Of a stretch of DNA of 64,000 bases, positions 22,618-33,429 are shown piece after piece. Below the pieces are notes generated by a model, which saw nothing but the letters and a program-made list of their open reading frames with translations, was not told the origin of the DNA and made no database searches. Each line of letters starts with the position of its first letter. Positions within the stretch are counted from its first letter, which is position 1. The position numbers and the translations under genes are program-made. The stretch spans positions 67,776 to 131,775 of the forward strand of contig WTPW01001678.1 in the NCBI GenBank assembly GCA_009809945.1. Direction: 5' to 3'. This DNA comes from Gigaspora margarita (Eukaryota; Glomeromycota; Glomeromycetes; Diversisporales; Gigasporaceae).

Positions 22618-24821
22618 ATGGCAAATGAATCAATTAAATGGCTTGAAAAAGCCATTTCAGAACAATTTATTAATCAATATAATTATGAGGATTTTCAGGA
22701 TTGTCAATATATCGGTGGAGCACTTGGAAAAGTGCCAAAATTTAAATGGAAGAATTATAATTTAACGGTTGTTCATAAAAGTTTAAGAGGATTCATTGAA
22801 ATGAAAGAAATGAATGAAGAGAAAGTTAAATCACTCGTTAAAGAGGTACATATATTTTATATAATTCAAAAATTAATGTAATCAAAAAATATATAATATA
22901 ATTTTATGACTTTTATTTAATTTTATTTAATTTTTATTTAATGCATAAATTTGCAGCTTCGGCTTTTACAACAAATTTGTAGCTTTCCAAATATAATTAA
23001 TTTTTATGGAGTAACCAAAGGCATGTATTTAAGAAAAAACCCCGTATATTTAGTATTTAATGTTAATACAATATTTAATCGTAATATCATAACTTATACT
23101 TTAAATTAATATTATAGACCTACATGGTGACTATAACATGATTTTACAATATGCTGACGGTGGAAATTTGCGTGAATACCTGAAAATTAATTATTCAAAA
23201 TTAAGTTGGTCTGAAAAATTACGTATTGCAACCGAAATAGCACAAGGACTTTTAACGTTGCACGAACATGGAATTATTCATAAAGATCTTGTAAATATTT
23301 ATATTTTATTATATATTATACGTATATATAAAAAACTTTTTTTTTTTTTTTTTTAATAGTTTTCTATTATATTTATATATATAGCATTCCAAGAACATAT
23401 TAGTTCACCAGAATAAAATGAAGATTGCAGATTTGGAATTAATAAAACGTATAGGTGATTCAATAGATTCAATGGATTCAATGACTTATGGATTTCCAGC
23501 ATATATTGAACCACTATGTTTTAAAAAATATTCTAAATATAATCGAGACAAAAAATCTGATGTTTATAGTTTTGGAGTTATTCTTTGGGAAATTTCTAGT
23601 GGCAGGCCACCATTTGAATCATATAGTCCATCTGAAATTATGTTTTTTGTATCTGATGGTGAAAGAGAAATTCCCATACAAACCACTCCAGCTAAATATA
23701 TTCGACTTTATAAACATTGTTGGGATCATGATCCAAATAAACGTCCAGAAATAAAAACTGTCTATGAAAGTTTAAAGAAGCAATATGAATTAGCATTGCA
23801 TGTTGAAAAGCTTCATATGGATGCAAATTCAGAAATTAATTTAATTCAAAATACTTCAAAACAAATTGATCAATCAAATGATGATAAATTAATTAATAAT
23901 ATAAAATCAAAGTCAGATAGTCAATTGATACATAAAGCTAGTGAAGCTAGCATAAAATCATATTCACCAGTTAATGTAAGATCAGATTCATTTAATAATT
24001 CAGTTAGATCGGGCAGTAATTCTTCAGTTAGATCACCCAGCATTAAAACCAATTCTGATAATCATTCAATTATATCACCCATCATAAAAACTAATTCGGA
24101 TAATAATTTATTTGGTCTAAAACCAAATTGTAATGATTCTCAATTAAATGAACAACATTTACAAGTTGATAAAGTCAGTATTTTAACTAGTTCAGATAAA
24201 AGATCAACGGATGAATTAACTTTACTTCCTGATGAATCTTACAGCATGAGCGAAACTTCGGTTGACAAATTAATTCACGAAAATTATCATAACAAATCTT
24301 TAATTAGTAAGGAATATGAAGCAATAATATCATCTTGGATTGATTATAAGTCAACACCTTATAAAATAGATGAAATTCCATATGAATTTAAATTACTTCT
24401 TAAAGGTAGTGTAGATGGTTTCACCGTTGAAATATTTCATAATTTATGTGATAGTAAATTTATGACAGTTGTAGTTTTAAAAGTTAATGGAACTGATGAA
24501 ATTCTTGGAGGATATAATCCCATTCAATGGAAAAAAGCTAATAATAAATATGCAAGAACAGCTGATAGTTTTATTTTTTCTTTAAAACCCCAAAATTCTA
24601 TTTTTAGTCGGGTTAGTAATAAAGATAAAGCTATTTATTATGATAGGGATTTTGGTCCTTCTTTTGGTGGTAGTAACGATCTTTTTTTAACTTGTAATAT
24701 AAATATAAGGAATAAATGGTCATGTAAAAAGAAACATTATAGTAAACCAATTAGAACTTCGGAAGGTTACTTTAATGTAGATGAATATGAAGTATTTGAA
24801 ATATGTAAAAAAAATATTTAA
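22618..24821 (+). CDS. Kinase-TLDc fusion protein (paralogue 2)
   Basis: Exons 22618-22845, 22957-23020, 23118-23290 and 23385-24821, 633 aa. The first three exon lengths (228, 64, 173) equal those of the paralogue at 13954, and intron 2 again has a GC donor (AAAG|GCATGT). Kinase region: a glycine-loop remnant IGGALGKV (32-39), VVHK with Lys54, Glu76, INFYGVTK, LQYADGGNLREYL, HKDL with Asp154 kept, HSKNILV, ADLE (170-173) where DFG is expected, PAYIEP, SDVYSFGVILWE, KRPEIK. The Lys, both Asp residues and the HSKN Asn are present, so activity is possible although DFG reads DLE. A Ser/Asn-rich linker follows (SVRSGSNSSVRS, KTNSDN repeats), then a TLDc domain at about 469-630 (IPYEFKLLLKGSVDGFT, DEILGGYNPIQW, FGPSFGGSNDLFL, DEYEVFEICKK). 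The partner domain suggests stress signalling; this is inference. Confidence 0.9.
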
Positions 24822-25250
24822 ATACGTATAATATATGCTTAATTTTGCATATACAATTTTTTATTATATATATATATATATATATGCAGTATATACATTA
24901 ATAAATATTTATCCCAAATAGCATGACAATTAATTATCGTGATTTTTGATTTATCTTTATGATTGCATTTACCAATTTTCTCCCATCTTTTCTATTGGTT
25001 GTACTATTTAAACATGTGACGATTCCTTTTAAAATTGAAATTTTTATATTTTCCAGTAAAGATTTCTCAACGACTAAGTGATTAAACTTAATATTTTAAT
25101 TTTATAAGCTCATGAATTTTAAATTTTGAATAAAAATTTCTCGATAATTACTGAACCAAATTCGATGAAATTTTTTTTATTTTAATTGTACAAGTATGAG
25201 AATTAAAATAAAAAAATATCGAATTTGGATTGGATAGACAGGTGTTGAGA
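24822..25250. other. 3' flank of the kinase-TLDc gene; start of a palindrome cluster
   Basis: A (TA) run near 24870-24885, then AT-rich DNA. From 25137 the sequence TTCTCGATAATTACTG...CCAAATTCGAT pairs with ATCGAATTTGG near 25218-25228. Confidence 0.5.
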
Positions 25251-25437
25251 AATATTAATTAATTAATTAAAGAAAAATTTAGCATAGCTTTCTTTTTACA
25301 ATGCCTAAATTTTGAACAAAGACTTCTCAGCACTTACTTGACCAAATTTGGTTAAAATCGTTTAGTACTGAGAAGTCTTTATTCAAAATTTAAGCATCTA
25401 TAAAAAAGAAGCTATGGTTAAATTTTTAATTAATATT
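25251..25437. repeat. Palindrome (~75-bp arms)
   Basis: AATTTAGCATAGCTTTCTTT and GACTTCTCAGCACT on the left pair with AGTACTGAGAAGTC and AAAGAAGCTATGGTTAAATT on the right. Related inverted segments (TTTCTCGATAA...CCAAATT) lie at 25137-25255, 25690-25760 and 25840-25945, so this is a small cluster of one repeat family. Confidence 0.65.
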
Positions 25438-25445
25438 CGATAACT

Positions 25446-25665
25446 GTCGCGGTGCTGTGCGATACCCATGTGACTTGTAGGACGCGTGTTAATCTAATGT
25501 TATGATCGGGTGATCATGATTTCATTAGAAATTAGAATAATGATGCATGATAGATAAGAAAATCGGTGGTAGTACCTGTACGATACTCCAGTCATCGTAT
25601 AATTGCCAAGCAAGTGAAATTTGTTAGCAAAGATCGACGAATACAGAGTGATTACGTGGCAATAC
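25446..25665. repeat. Dispersed repeat, SINE-like or coding fragment
   Basis: GTCGCGGTG at the left; from 25563 a block GGTGGTAGTACCTGTACGATAC... matches 50220-50335 (shared words ACGATAC, AGCAAGTGAA/AGCGAGTGAA, AATACA). It ends in a long poly-T and seems to interrupt one of the local palindromes. Both copies can be read in one frame with common residues (RYxS, IAKxVK, SKxRxI), so a protein fragment is an alternative to a SINE. Confidence 0.4.
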
Positions 25666-26925
25666 CTTTTTTTTTTTTTTTTTTTAATTCGCAAACTTGT
25701 AGAATTAAAGTAAAAATTTTTCATCGAATTTGGTTCAATAGTTATCGAGAAATTTTCATTTGAATTTTAGATTCATATTTCTCAAAGATTTTCATGATTT
25801 TCGATGTTTTTTTTTTAAACCTTTAAAGAAAATTTTCTCGATAAACTACTGGATTAAATTTGATGTAACTTTTTTTTTTTTTATTTCAATTATACATACA
25901 TGAAAATTAAAATTTTTATTAAATTTAACCCATAGTAGTTGAGAGCCTTTGCTAGAAGATATAAAATTACAAAAAATTTAAAAAAGGGATCGTCAATAGA
26001 AAATTAATAAATGCGATTTTTTTTTTTGATTATTTTATTGTAAATTTCTCTTATCAGATACATACGTACATACATATTTTCTTTACAGTTACTAACTTGC
26101 ATTATGTTTAGAGCCTAGCATGTCATTAATCATCTTAATACACAAACACATGAGTGCACTTATAAACATAGACGCGCTGACATAACGTAACTTAACGTAC
26201 TGGATTGTTTTTTAACGTTAATGCGAAATAATCATTTATGGCCTTAATACAATTGTATGCTACTTTACGTAGAAAATAGGGGTTTCTATTACGTTCAGGA
26301 GAAAAAGACTTATTAACACTATTAATATATTACTATATTACTATATAATTTAGTATTAAAACAGCTAAATTACTCTCTATTACTATGTCAATTACGATTA
26401 AGTATGAATTTTATTAATATATTTTCAAATTACTGTTTCCTAGCATTTTTAAGGATTAAATTATATGTAAATTTTAACATATATGTTCTTAGTTGTGAAA
26501 GGTTAGTTCGATAAACTATAATTTATTTATTAATTTAAAAGTGTGTGAATTGCCAGTTTTAATTTGATACAACCATGACATATATTCATACATACATACA
26601 AATTTATGTATAAAAAAAAAGTATGTTGGAAGCCTTTCAAGGAAATTAACTACAGTATTTGTTACTAGCAATATATAGTTATCCACCAGATGATAATGAA
26701 AAAAAAACTAATTAGGATCATAAACAAAAGGTTTAAATAATGAAATGAAATAAATTCACAAAAAATCATCGAAATTTTTACATTAAAAAGTATAATGAAA
26801 TTTAATTCATAAATACGAGTATACAAAAAATAAATAAATAAATAAATAATAAATATAATGAATAATATTTATGGGAATAAAGATTGAAATTTCAATAGAA
26901 ATGACCAAGATTAATATTTATAAAT
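25666..26925. other. No gene; palindrome remnants and AT-rich DNA
   Basis: Members of the palindrome family at 25690-25945. After that, AT-rich DNA with poly-A/T tracts and an AAAT run near 26830-26850, up to the stop codon of the minus-strand membrane-protein gene. Confidence 0.5.
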
Positions 26926-27786
26926 TTAATAATCATCAAGTAGACTAGGAATCCTATTCACAAATTTGGTCATCACAAAAATAGTGAATGAAGTACTAAA
27001 AAGTTCTGCATAAGTATAAGTTGGTAGTTCAGCACCTGCAATTCTTGCAGTTCGGAATATACATATTGCAGTGAGTTGTAATATATCAATAGCGAATAAA
27101 ATTGATTGGTGATAAACTGTTCGTAGTGTATCTGTATCGTTACGAATCTTTCGTATTTCATAAAATAGCTTCTTATAAAATAATGCTTCACAAATTATGT
27201 AATAAAGTCGAAAGACAATCACTACAGATTCTCTTATTTTATAAGCTAAAAGTACTGCCTCACAGGCAGGTGTACAGTATGATCCTGAGCACACAAGACT
27301 GTCAAAGATACTGATAATGAAAATTGCTATCAATTCTATAAAACGTATAGCTAATAGGAAGCGGTGAAACCATAAAAATCCAATGTTTCTAAAAGGTCGA
27401 AAGACTGCTGCACAACGTACATATGCAAGATGTAACAAGAAGGGTTTGGATGTTAAATAAAAAAATTGTATAATTGGAAATAGCCAAAGATATATTTTTA
27501 CGTTTGTGGGTGATTGACATTTCACATAGCTTACTACATATGTACATTTTGGTCCTGGTAGCGAATTAATCGAACAGAATAAACTCGCGGAAGTTAAGAA
27601 AGGATAAATAAATTCATTAATAAGGATTGAAATATTTATGGGAATAAGAAGCCAATATCCTTTACTGATGTTTCTTTCTATTAAAGCTCGAGTGAATGAA
27701 TCTAATGTTAATGCAAAGGCCACAGCAATCAGCCATGTTGCAAAGATATTTTCAAGATCACTAATATATGTGGTGTCTTTTCCCAT
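26926..27786 (-). CDS. Orphan multi-pass (likely 7-TM) membrane protein
   Basis: Single-exon gene, 286 aa from the ATG at 27786 (MGKDTTYISDLENIF). The frame stays open further upstream but has no other ATG there. Seven hydrophobic segments can be seen: WLIAVAFALTL, YWLLIPINISILI...FLTSASLF, IYLWLFPIIQFFYL, FLLAIRFIELIAIFIISIF, VVIVFRLYYIICEALF, ILFAIDILQLTAICIF, ELFSTSFTIFVMTKFV. Four Cys in the loop between segments 2 and 3 and between 4 and 5 (KCTY, KCQSP, CSGSYCTPAC) could form disulphides. The seven-helix layout is like a GPCR or fungal 7-TM receptor, but I recognise no DRY or NPxxY motif. Convergent with the repeat cluster; no neighbour suggests a pathway. Confidence 0.75.
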   Translation of the reverse strand: MGKDTTYISDLENIFATWLIAVAFALTLDSFTRALIERNISKGYWLLIPINISILINEFIYPFLTSASLFCSINSLPGPKCTYVVSYVKCQSPTNVKIYLWLFPIIQFFYLTSKPFLLHLAYVRCAAVFRPFRNIGFLWFHRFLLAIRFIELIAIFIISIFDSLVCSGSYCTPACEAVLLAYKIRESVVIVFRLYYIICEALFYKKLFYEIRKIRNDTDTLRTVYHQSILFAIDILQLTAICIFRTARIAGAELPTYTYAELFSTSFTIFVMTKFVNRIPSLLDDY

Positions 27787-28698
27787 TATATTAATTAAAA
27801 GTAGATTAATGCCATAAATTATCAAAATTTATGTTTTCTAAGGAACAATTTTTGATGAATTTTTTTTTTCGAGTGGTTTTTAATTATTCTCAGATACAGT
27901 ACCTGAATATGACGGAGTAACCATAAAATGATTACAAGTATTTGTTTTATGAGTCTATGATTATTATGGCAATAATAAATAGAAATTGGATTTTGTGAAC
28001 AATGCATGCACCACTAAGCTTGAATTAAGATTTCAAATTCTTAATTCATATTTAAACTATTCTAAATTTCTGGAAAAACTCGGGTGTTACTGTTATTTGA
28101 TTAAAACTAAAGCTAAGAATTTATTTAGATTAGAGTTGGAACACAACATTAATATACATATGTACTGTACGCCTACCGCATTTATTATTTCAATTTACAT
28201 GAAAATTATTAAATATTTCGCGATAGTTTATTTATAAACAAATAAAAATGCAGCACAACATTTGATAATTTAACCAATCAAACTGTATCAGTATACGTAG
28301 TTAACCCACTCATGTCTTTTTTTATCGGCATGCATATGTGGTTCATCGGCTGTGCTTTTACTTGTGATCCGCCATATTTCCTTTTAGACTAAAACGGAGA
28401 TGATTTTCATCCAAAAATTTTATAGATCTTATATGATCTGAACTATCTGAGCTGAATGATCGGATCTATCTGATTTATCTGAGCACACGGCCCAAAAATA
28501 TTTATCGAATTCAGGTTATATTTAGGGATGGTTAAAAAAAACATTTTTTCACCGGTTTAAAACATGCGATGTTTATGATTTGATATGCTAGAGCCTAAAT
28601 TTAATGCATTCGAATCATAATTACCACATGTTTTAATTTTTTAAGATTGACGACTTTTAATTCCATAATTAGATGTATTATGTACTATCTGGTATGTA
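27787..28698. other. No gene seen
   Basis: 5' flank of the 7-TM gene, then AT-rich DNA with GATCTGA/ATCTGAGC words near 28430-28490. Nothing supportable up to the TA target site of the Tc1 element. Confidence 0.5.
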
Positions 28699-29030
28699 CA
28701 CTCCCCTGAACTTCCCCAGCATCGCCATCAAAAAAGTACGGGCACGTGACCATATTTATGGCACGCAAAAAACCTTAAATTCTTTTAAGTTAGGGTTAGG
28801 GTCTATACTAGGGTTGGGTTAGAAAGTGTTTTTAAGGTAAAATCGCTCAAGGAAAACGTTTTGTTAATGCACCAAAGGTGGTTTCCTATGCAGATTTTAT
28901 GTTATCGGTGATTTTTGACGAAGCGAACGTTTGTTTTGAATTTTCCTGATCGTTCCCTAATTTTGAGATCTGATTGGTTTGCGCCATAAAAAAATCACGT
29001 GCCCGTGTTTTTTTACTGGGTACGCTGGGG

Positions 29031-30348
29031 TAGGGATCCAAAATTTCTGCTGCGACAGACCCCAAATTCTGCCTGCTTTACAACCCGAATTATGCGAATT
29101 ATGCGATAAATTTTTTAAAATTATGCTACAGATTATGCGAATCAGATAGAAATATGCGAAAATATGCGATCACCAGAGTTGTAAATTTATCATTGTAAAT
29201 TTTTATTATTATCATTATCGTAAGTTACTGAACCCATCAGTAACTTACCAATAAAACCACAGCATCTGTGTACTATAAAATTATTGAAAAGAATCGCATT
29301 ACAAAACTTCATTTGCATGGAGATGGGATAAAATACGCATGCGCATTAATGCATATTGTACGCATTTTTTGAAAATTCGTGCATAATAAAAAAAAAATAA
29401 AAGAAACTTTGATGGGGTAACACAGGTAAAACTGTAATTGTTTTCTAAATTTATTATGCCAGAAAACCTTTGTTAGATATTACCTTTTCCAATAGTTTTC
29501 TAAAAAATTTTCATATCAAAACTTATGGTGTAATATGCAACTTTTATTGTGGTATTCTAAACAGAATTTTATAACATATTCAATAACAATAAGTTTAGAT
29601 ATGAGATCAAAACAAACTAATAATATAATAATTATAATAATTTAGGGTAAGTGTTAGCATTAAAGCAAAGGTAAGTAGAGAATTAGCAAAGACTGTCTCT
29701 ACTCAAAATTTCGCAAGAAATTTTTTTTGTTAAAATGCGAAGGAGGTTTCATAAGCAAATTATGAGTTACTCGCATTTTTTTAAAATGCCTCTATTCCTT
29801 CGATTTCACGTTACATTAGATCTTCGATCTGATAGTTTTAATAATTTTATAAAAATATTGGTAAAGTTGTATATCACATCAAAGGTTTTCTGCCATAATA
29901 AATTTAGAAAATATTTATAGTTTTACCTGTGTAAAATGCGCATGATTCGGAAACATGCACACAATTCGCAATTATGCGCACGCATGAAACCCAACTCTAC
30001 TTTTGCGTCCTAACAAAAAATTCCCTACAAAATTTTAGTAAAATATATGTTTCTTGTTAAACTTTATATTGCTTTGACGATATGTTTTATTACTTACGGT
30101 AACATTCGTACCGTTATTTGAAATTTCAAATCTGATGATTTATGTTTCATATAATCAAATGGGAACTGGTGAGGAAAATTGATAAACCCGATAGTACTTA
30201 TCTTTTAATTCCTGCATTTTATGCGNAGANTATNCTTTATTAATTATGCGAAATTCATNCTAATATGCGAATATGCTGTNGCATATGCTTCTGNGCTAAA
30301 ATCTAATTTATGCGCAGATTATGCTATCGCAGATCCGCGGTATCCCTA
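29031..30348. mobile_element. hAT-type element inserted in the MULE-like element
   Basis: Ends TAGGGATCC and GGTATCCCTA, exact 8-bp TSD CGCTGGGG (29023-29030, 30349-30356). Motif TTATGCGA is dense near both ends (29089-29170 and 30220-30325). The interior has undetermined bases (30226-30294) and no transposase, so it is non-autonomous. It carries its own insertion at 29421-29931, and a perfect 11-bp-arm hairpin at 29220-29249 (GTAAGTTACTG/CAGTAACTTAC). Confidence 0.85.
29421..29931. mobile_element. Tourist-like MITE, innermost insertion
   Basis: CACAGGTAAAACT...CTAAATTTATTATG at the left and its reverse complement at the right, about 52-bp TIR. TAA flanks it on both sides, as expected for PIF/Harbinger-type elements. 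About 510 bp, non-coding. Confidence 0.75.
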
Positions 30349-30519
30349 CGCTGGGGTAGTTCACTCCCCTGACATAAATCACGGGATTTTTTGGTAAACA
30401 ACATGACGATCAATTTTTTACCGGTTTTTTAATTTGTAAATTCTCAACAACCTACATATTAATTCGGGCCAGAATTTTTTTATTTAACAGCTATATATAT
30501 ATATATATATTTATAAAAT

Positions 30520-31557
30520 TTAATATCGTGTAGGGTATCCTTCGGCATCAATTACAGCAAGAACATGACGAATCACACTTTCAACAAGATTTTTTATAAT
30601 TGAGCCATTGATTTTAAACCACTCATCCTGCAGCAAATTGAATAATTCCGACTCATTGCTAGGTAAAGGAATGTGCTTACATATACGACACTCTAATTCG
30701 TCCCACAGATGTTCCATAGGGTTTAGGTCTGGGCTATATGATGGCCATGGAAGTCGCACAATATTATTTTCATGAAACCAGCNCTCAGTAAATTTGGAAG
30801 TATGAATTTTGGCATTATCGTCTTGGAACATATAATTGTTTTGACCAACTATGTTTATTAAATTGTTTAAATAAGGTACATAACAAGTTTCAAGAATTTC
30901 TACATAATCCTTTGAATCCATCCTGCCATCAACCCGAACTAATGGTCCAAGACCATATATACTAAAACACCCCCAAACCATTATGCCGCATCGCCCTGAT
31001 CTAAATGTCGGAACTAGACATTCAACATCATATTTTTCTTTTGGTTTCCTCCAAACATACTTACGACCATCCCCTCCAAACACTTGAAACCTTGATTCGT
31101 CACTCCAAATAACGTTATTACACCTTTCATTCCAACCTACTCTTTCTTCCGCCCAACGCAGATGAGCCACACAAGAAGCCTTATCTACAAACAATTTTCT
31201 TAAACCAACCCAGCCATAAAACCCTTCATGATGAAGGTGTCATTGTATGGTTCGCGTGGATACTTTGACAGAGGTTGATTCAATAAACTTATTTGTCAAA
31301 ACATTTAGCGTAACTTTTCTGTCTTCTTTCAAAATGCGAACTAGGTGGCGAATACTACGTTGAGTTACTTTAGAGGGCCACCCAAAACGAGGAGGAGGCG
31401 CTACTTTTCCAGTTTTTTTGTAGTATGTAACTACATTGTGGACAGTGTTTCTGGGTAATTTTAGAGTCTTCATGATTGTTACTTGCTTTACACCACAACT
31501 CCATGCACTAATGATTTTGTTATGTTGTTCGGCAGTAAGTTGTTTTCTTGTTTTCAT
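30520..31557 (-). pseudogene. Tc1 transposase (DD34E), one in-frame stop
   Basis: The minus-strand frame from ATG 31557 to 30520 is open except for TGA at 31240-31242 (after STRTIQ); it continues in frame as HLHHEGFYGWVGLRK. N-terminal helix-turn-helix: LTAEQHNKIISAW...VKQVTIMKTLKLPRNTVHNVV, then a second HTH-like segment with QRSIRHLVRILKED. Catalytic residues: WSDESRF, FQDDNAKIH and DLNPMEHLWDEL, with 34 residues between the second Asp and the Glu, giving DD34E. One codon holds an undetermined base near 30783. Total 345 codons, a normal Tc1 length. With the stop it is presumably inactive here, though it would be nearly intact otherwise. Confidence 0.9.
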
Positions 31558-31746
31558 AATAATAAAAAAAAAAACGAGAAAAAAAAAAACTAGCTACACT
31601 AGCGTATTCGAATTATACTATAAAAAAATTTTTTCTATAGCTTGTATAAGAATTTTCAAGAAAAAAAATTTTTTGTAACCAATGAATCATAATCAGTGAT
31701 CATTACTGATTTTTAAAAATTCTGTGATTTATGTCAGGGGAGTGTA

Positions 31747-32221
31747 CTAAAAAATACACATGAATAAATCATGATCTGTTTTCAGATTATTTCTGATTAG
31801 ATCGTGCACTCCTATTTAAACTTTATCATTTTTACTAAACTAGCATACGTAGGTATAGCAGGTCCCCCGAGCTATTGATAAATAGGTCAGAGGAAACCAA
31901 AAAAGGAAGTTTTGGTAGAAAATCACCAAACATTGCATTGTTAAATAGAAATTTTGCAAAAATAAGCATTCTTGAGCCAAATTTAGTATAAAAATAAGCA
32001 AACTAGTCACTAACTTATCTTTATATAACTCGGGGCCCTGGTTTAACTCGTGCCTCCGGTATGAAAAAAAACAAAAGCTTGTTTGAAATAATATGCAAAT
32101 AGATATAGTAAACTCTAAATGTATCCTCTCTGAATGCACAACCTCTCTAAATGCATACTCAAATTCTCATTTTTCAAATACATTGTATTAAAACTTAGTT
32201 CAAAATTGTAATTATTACGAT
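31747..32221. other. No gene seen
   Basis: AT-rich flank. ACCTCTCTAAATGCA near 32140 resembles the end of the small MITE at 1817-1950, so a remnant of that family may be present. Confidence 0.4.
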
Positions 32222-32345
32222 TAGTGCTCCAAATGGGTCAGGTTGAAAAATTTCAGGTTAGCACTTTAACCCAATCCAAACCCGAACCCGAACCCGAACC
32301 CGACCCAAATCTGACCTGATTTTTTAAAGCCAACATGCTCAAGTT
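32222..32345. repeat. hAT-like CCCGAA-rich end, left copy
   Basis: TAGTGCTCCAAATGGGTCAGG followed by GTTAGCAC and four or five CCCGAA hexamers (about 32279-32308). It mirrors TAGTGCGCCGAATCGGGTC read on the other strand from 46556. See the inverted partner at 46400-46556. Confidence 0.6.
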
Positions 32346-33009
32346 TTAAAATCTTAATATTAAAATTCTAACATAAATCAAAAATATATAAAAATATTGT
32401 TTAGTTTACAAAAGAAAAATAATTGTTGATAATATTTAGTATTAGTATATATATTGAATTTATTTATATTAGCAGAGAATAGTTAGCCATTTGAAGTTAA
32501 TTTTTCAGTTAACATCATTTTCTGGGACTCTCAAAAGAGGGGAGGAGGGCAAATTAATGAACATATAAAATGAACAAACAATTTTTAATATAGTAAATCT
32601 ATTATAACGAATTGACTTCAAGTTAATTTAGTTTAGATATTCTATTGAATTGTTAATTAGGTCAGATAAATTTGATTCAGTAGGTAATATTACATTCCTC
32701 ATATAAAAGAAAGAGCAAAAATAAATAAATTAATAAATACATAACTATATAATGCATCTATTTGAGAAAAAAAACTTTGCACATACAATTTTTGCAACCA
32801 TACTCTCATGATCTAGTGATCAGATTTGCTTCATTTCAAAGTATACAGTGATTACAGATCAGAATTTTGGGTTTACTAATTCCTCCAAGTTCTTTTGGTT
32901 GAATACAAAATTTGTCTCTCATTGAATAAAATAAATCACTGATTGAGTAGCTTTAAAAATTAATATAAAAAGTATCAATTCAAATAATTGGTTTGCAAAT
33001 GTTCTTTCT
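32346..33009. other. No gene seen
   Basis: AT-rich DNA, presumably interior of the CCCGAA-ended element if that element is real. Confidence 0.4.
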
Positions 33010-33017
33010 GTTGTGAG

Positions 33018-33421
33018 TAGGGTGTCTGGCATGCTCAAAAAATTGGCATGCCAATGGCATGCCATCTATACAAATGGTATGCCAAATGGCATGCCACATG
33101 TTATATAAAATTTTTATACTATTTTAGTTTGTATGCAACTAGAATACTATATATTATATACATTTTTGTACTATATTATTTTTTTATATTAAAATATCTA
33201 GTGTACTAAAAAATTTTGTCATACCAAAAGATATACCTTTTATTAAAATTTGTACTATAGCATGCCTTTAATATGCCACAATATTTTTATTACCAGTAAT
33301 TATAATATTGTACATATAGTATCTATATAAATATAATTTCTTATACTATACCTAGTGGCATGCCAAAACTGTTTTTGGCATGTCACCATTGGCATGCCCT
33401 TGCCACTTTGCCAGTCACCTA
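33018..33421. mobile_element. 404-bp hAT-type MITE with GGCATGCC motifs
   Basis: Ends TAGGGTGTCTGGCATG and TGCCAGTCACCTA, exact 8-bp TSD GTTGTGAG at 33010-33017 and 33422-33429. Near both ends the palindrome TGGCATGCCA and variants recur (about ten times in all). Confidence 0.88.
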
Positions 33422-33429
33422 GTTGTGAG

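Larger units (their letters stand above)
28710..30361. mobile_element. Mutator-like element inserted in the Tc1 left TIR
   Basis: Left end ACTTCCCCAGC...AAAAAAGTACGGGCACGTGA; right end TCACGTGCCCGTG (28996-29008) ... CGCTGGGGTAGT, complementary over about 40 bp with mismatches. The flanking repeat CACTCCCCTGA (28699-28709 and 30362-30372) is a 9-11 bp target duplication, which fits a MULE. Its own body is only about 330 bp; the rest is the hAT-type element inserted in its right end. Confidence 0.75.
28699..31744 (-). mobile_element. Tc1/mariner element, split near its left end by nested insertions
   Basis: The right end, GTGATTTATGTCAGGGGAGTG at 31724-31744, is followed by TA. The matching left TIR CACTCCCCTGACATAAATCAC lies at 30362, but its first 11 bp also occur at 28699-28709, preceded by TA at 28697-28698. 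The simplest reading is that the Tc1 left TIR was interrupted by an insertion (28710-30361) that duplicated CACTCCCCTGA. Without the insertion the element is about 1.4 kb, the usual Tc1 size. It encodes a DD34E transposase on the minus strand. Confidence 0.85.

Noticed and set aside
27986-28237. 83-codon plus-strand frame
   Set aside because: AT-rich chance frame upstream of the minus-strand 7-TM gene, no recognisable domain.
29735-29920. 61-codon frame
   Set aside because: Lies inside the innermost MITE and crosses its right arm; not conserved or protein-like.
31840-32139. 99-codon minus-strand frame
   Set aside because: No motif; overlaps a probable MITE remnant.
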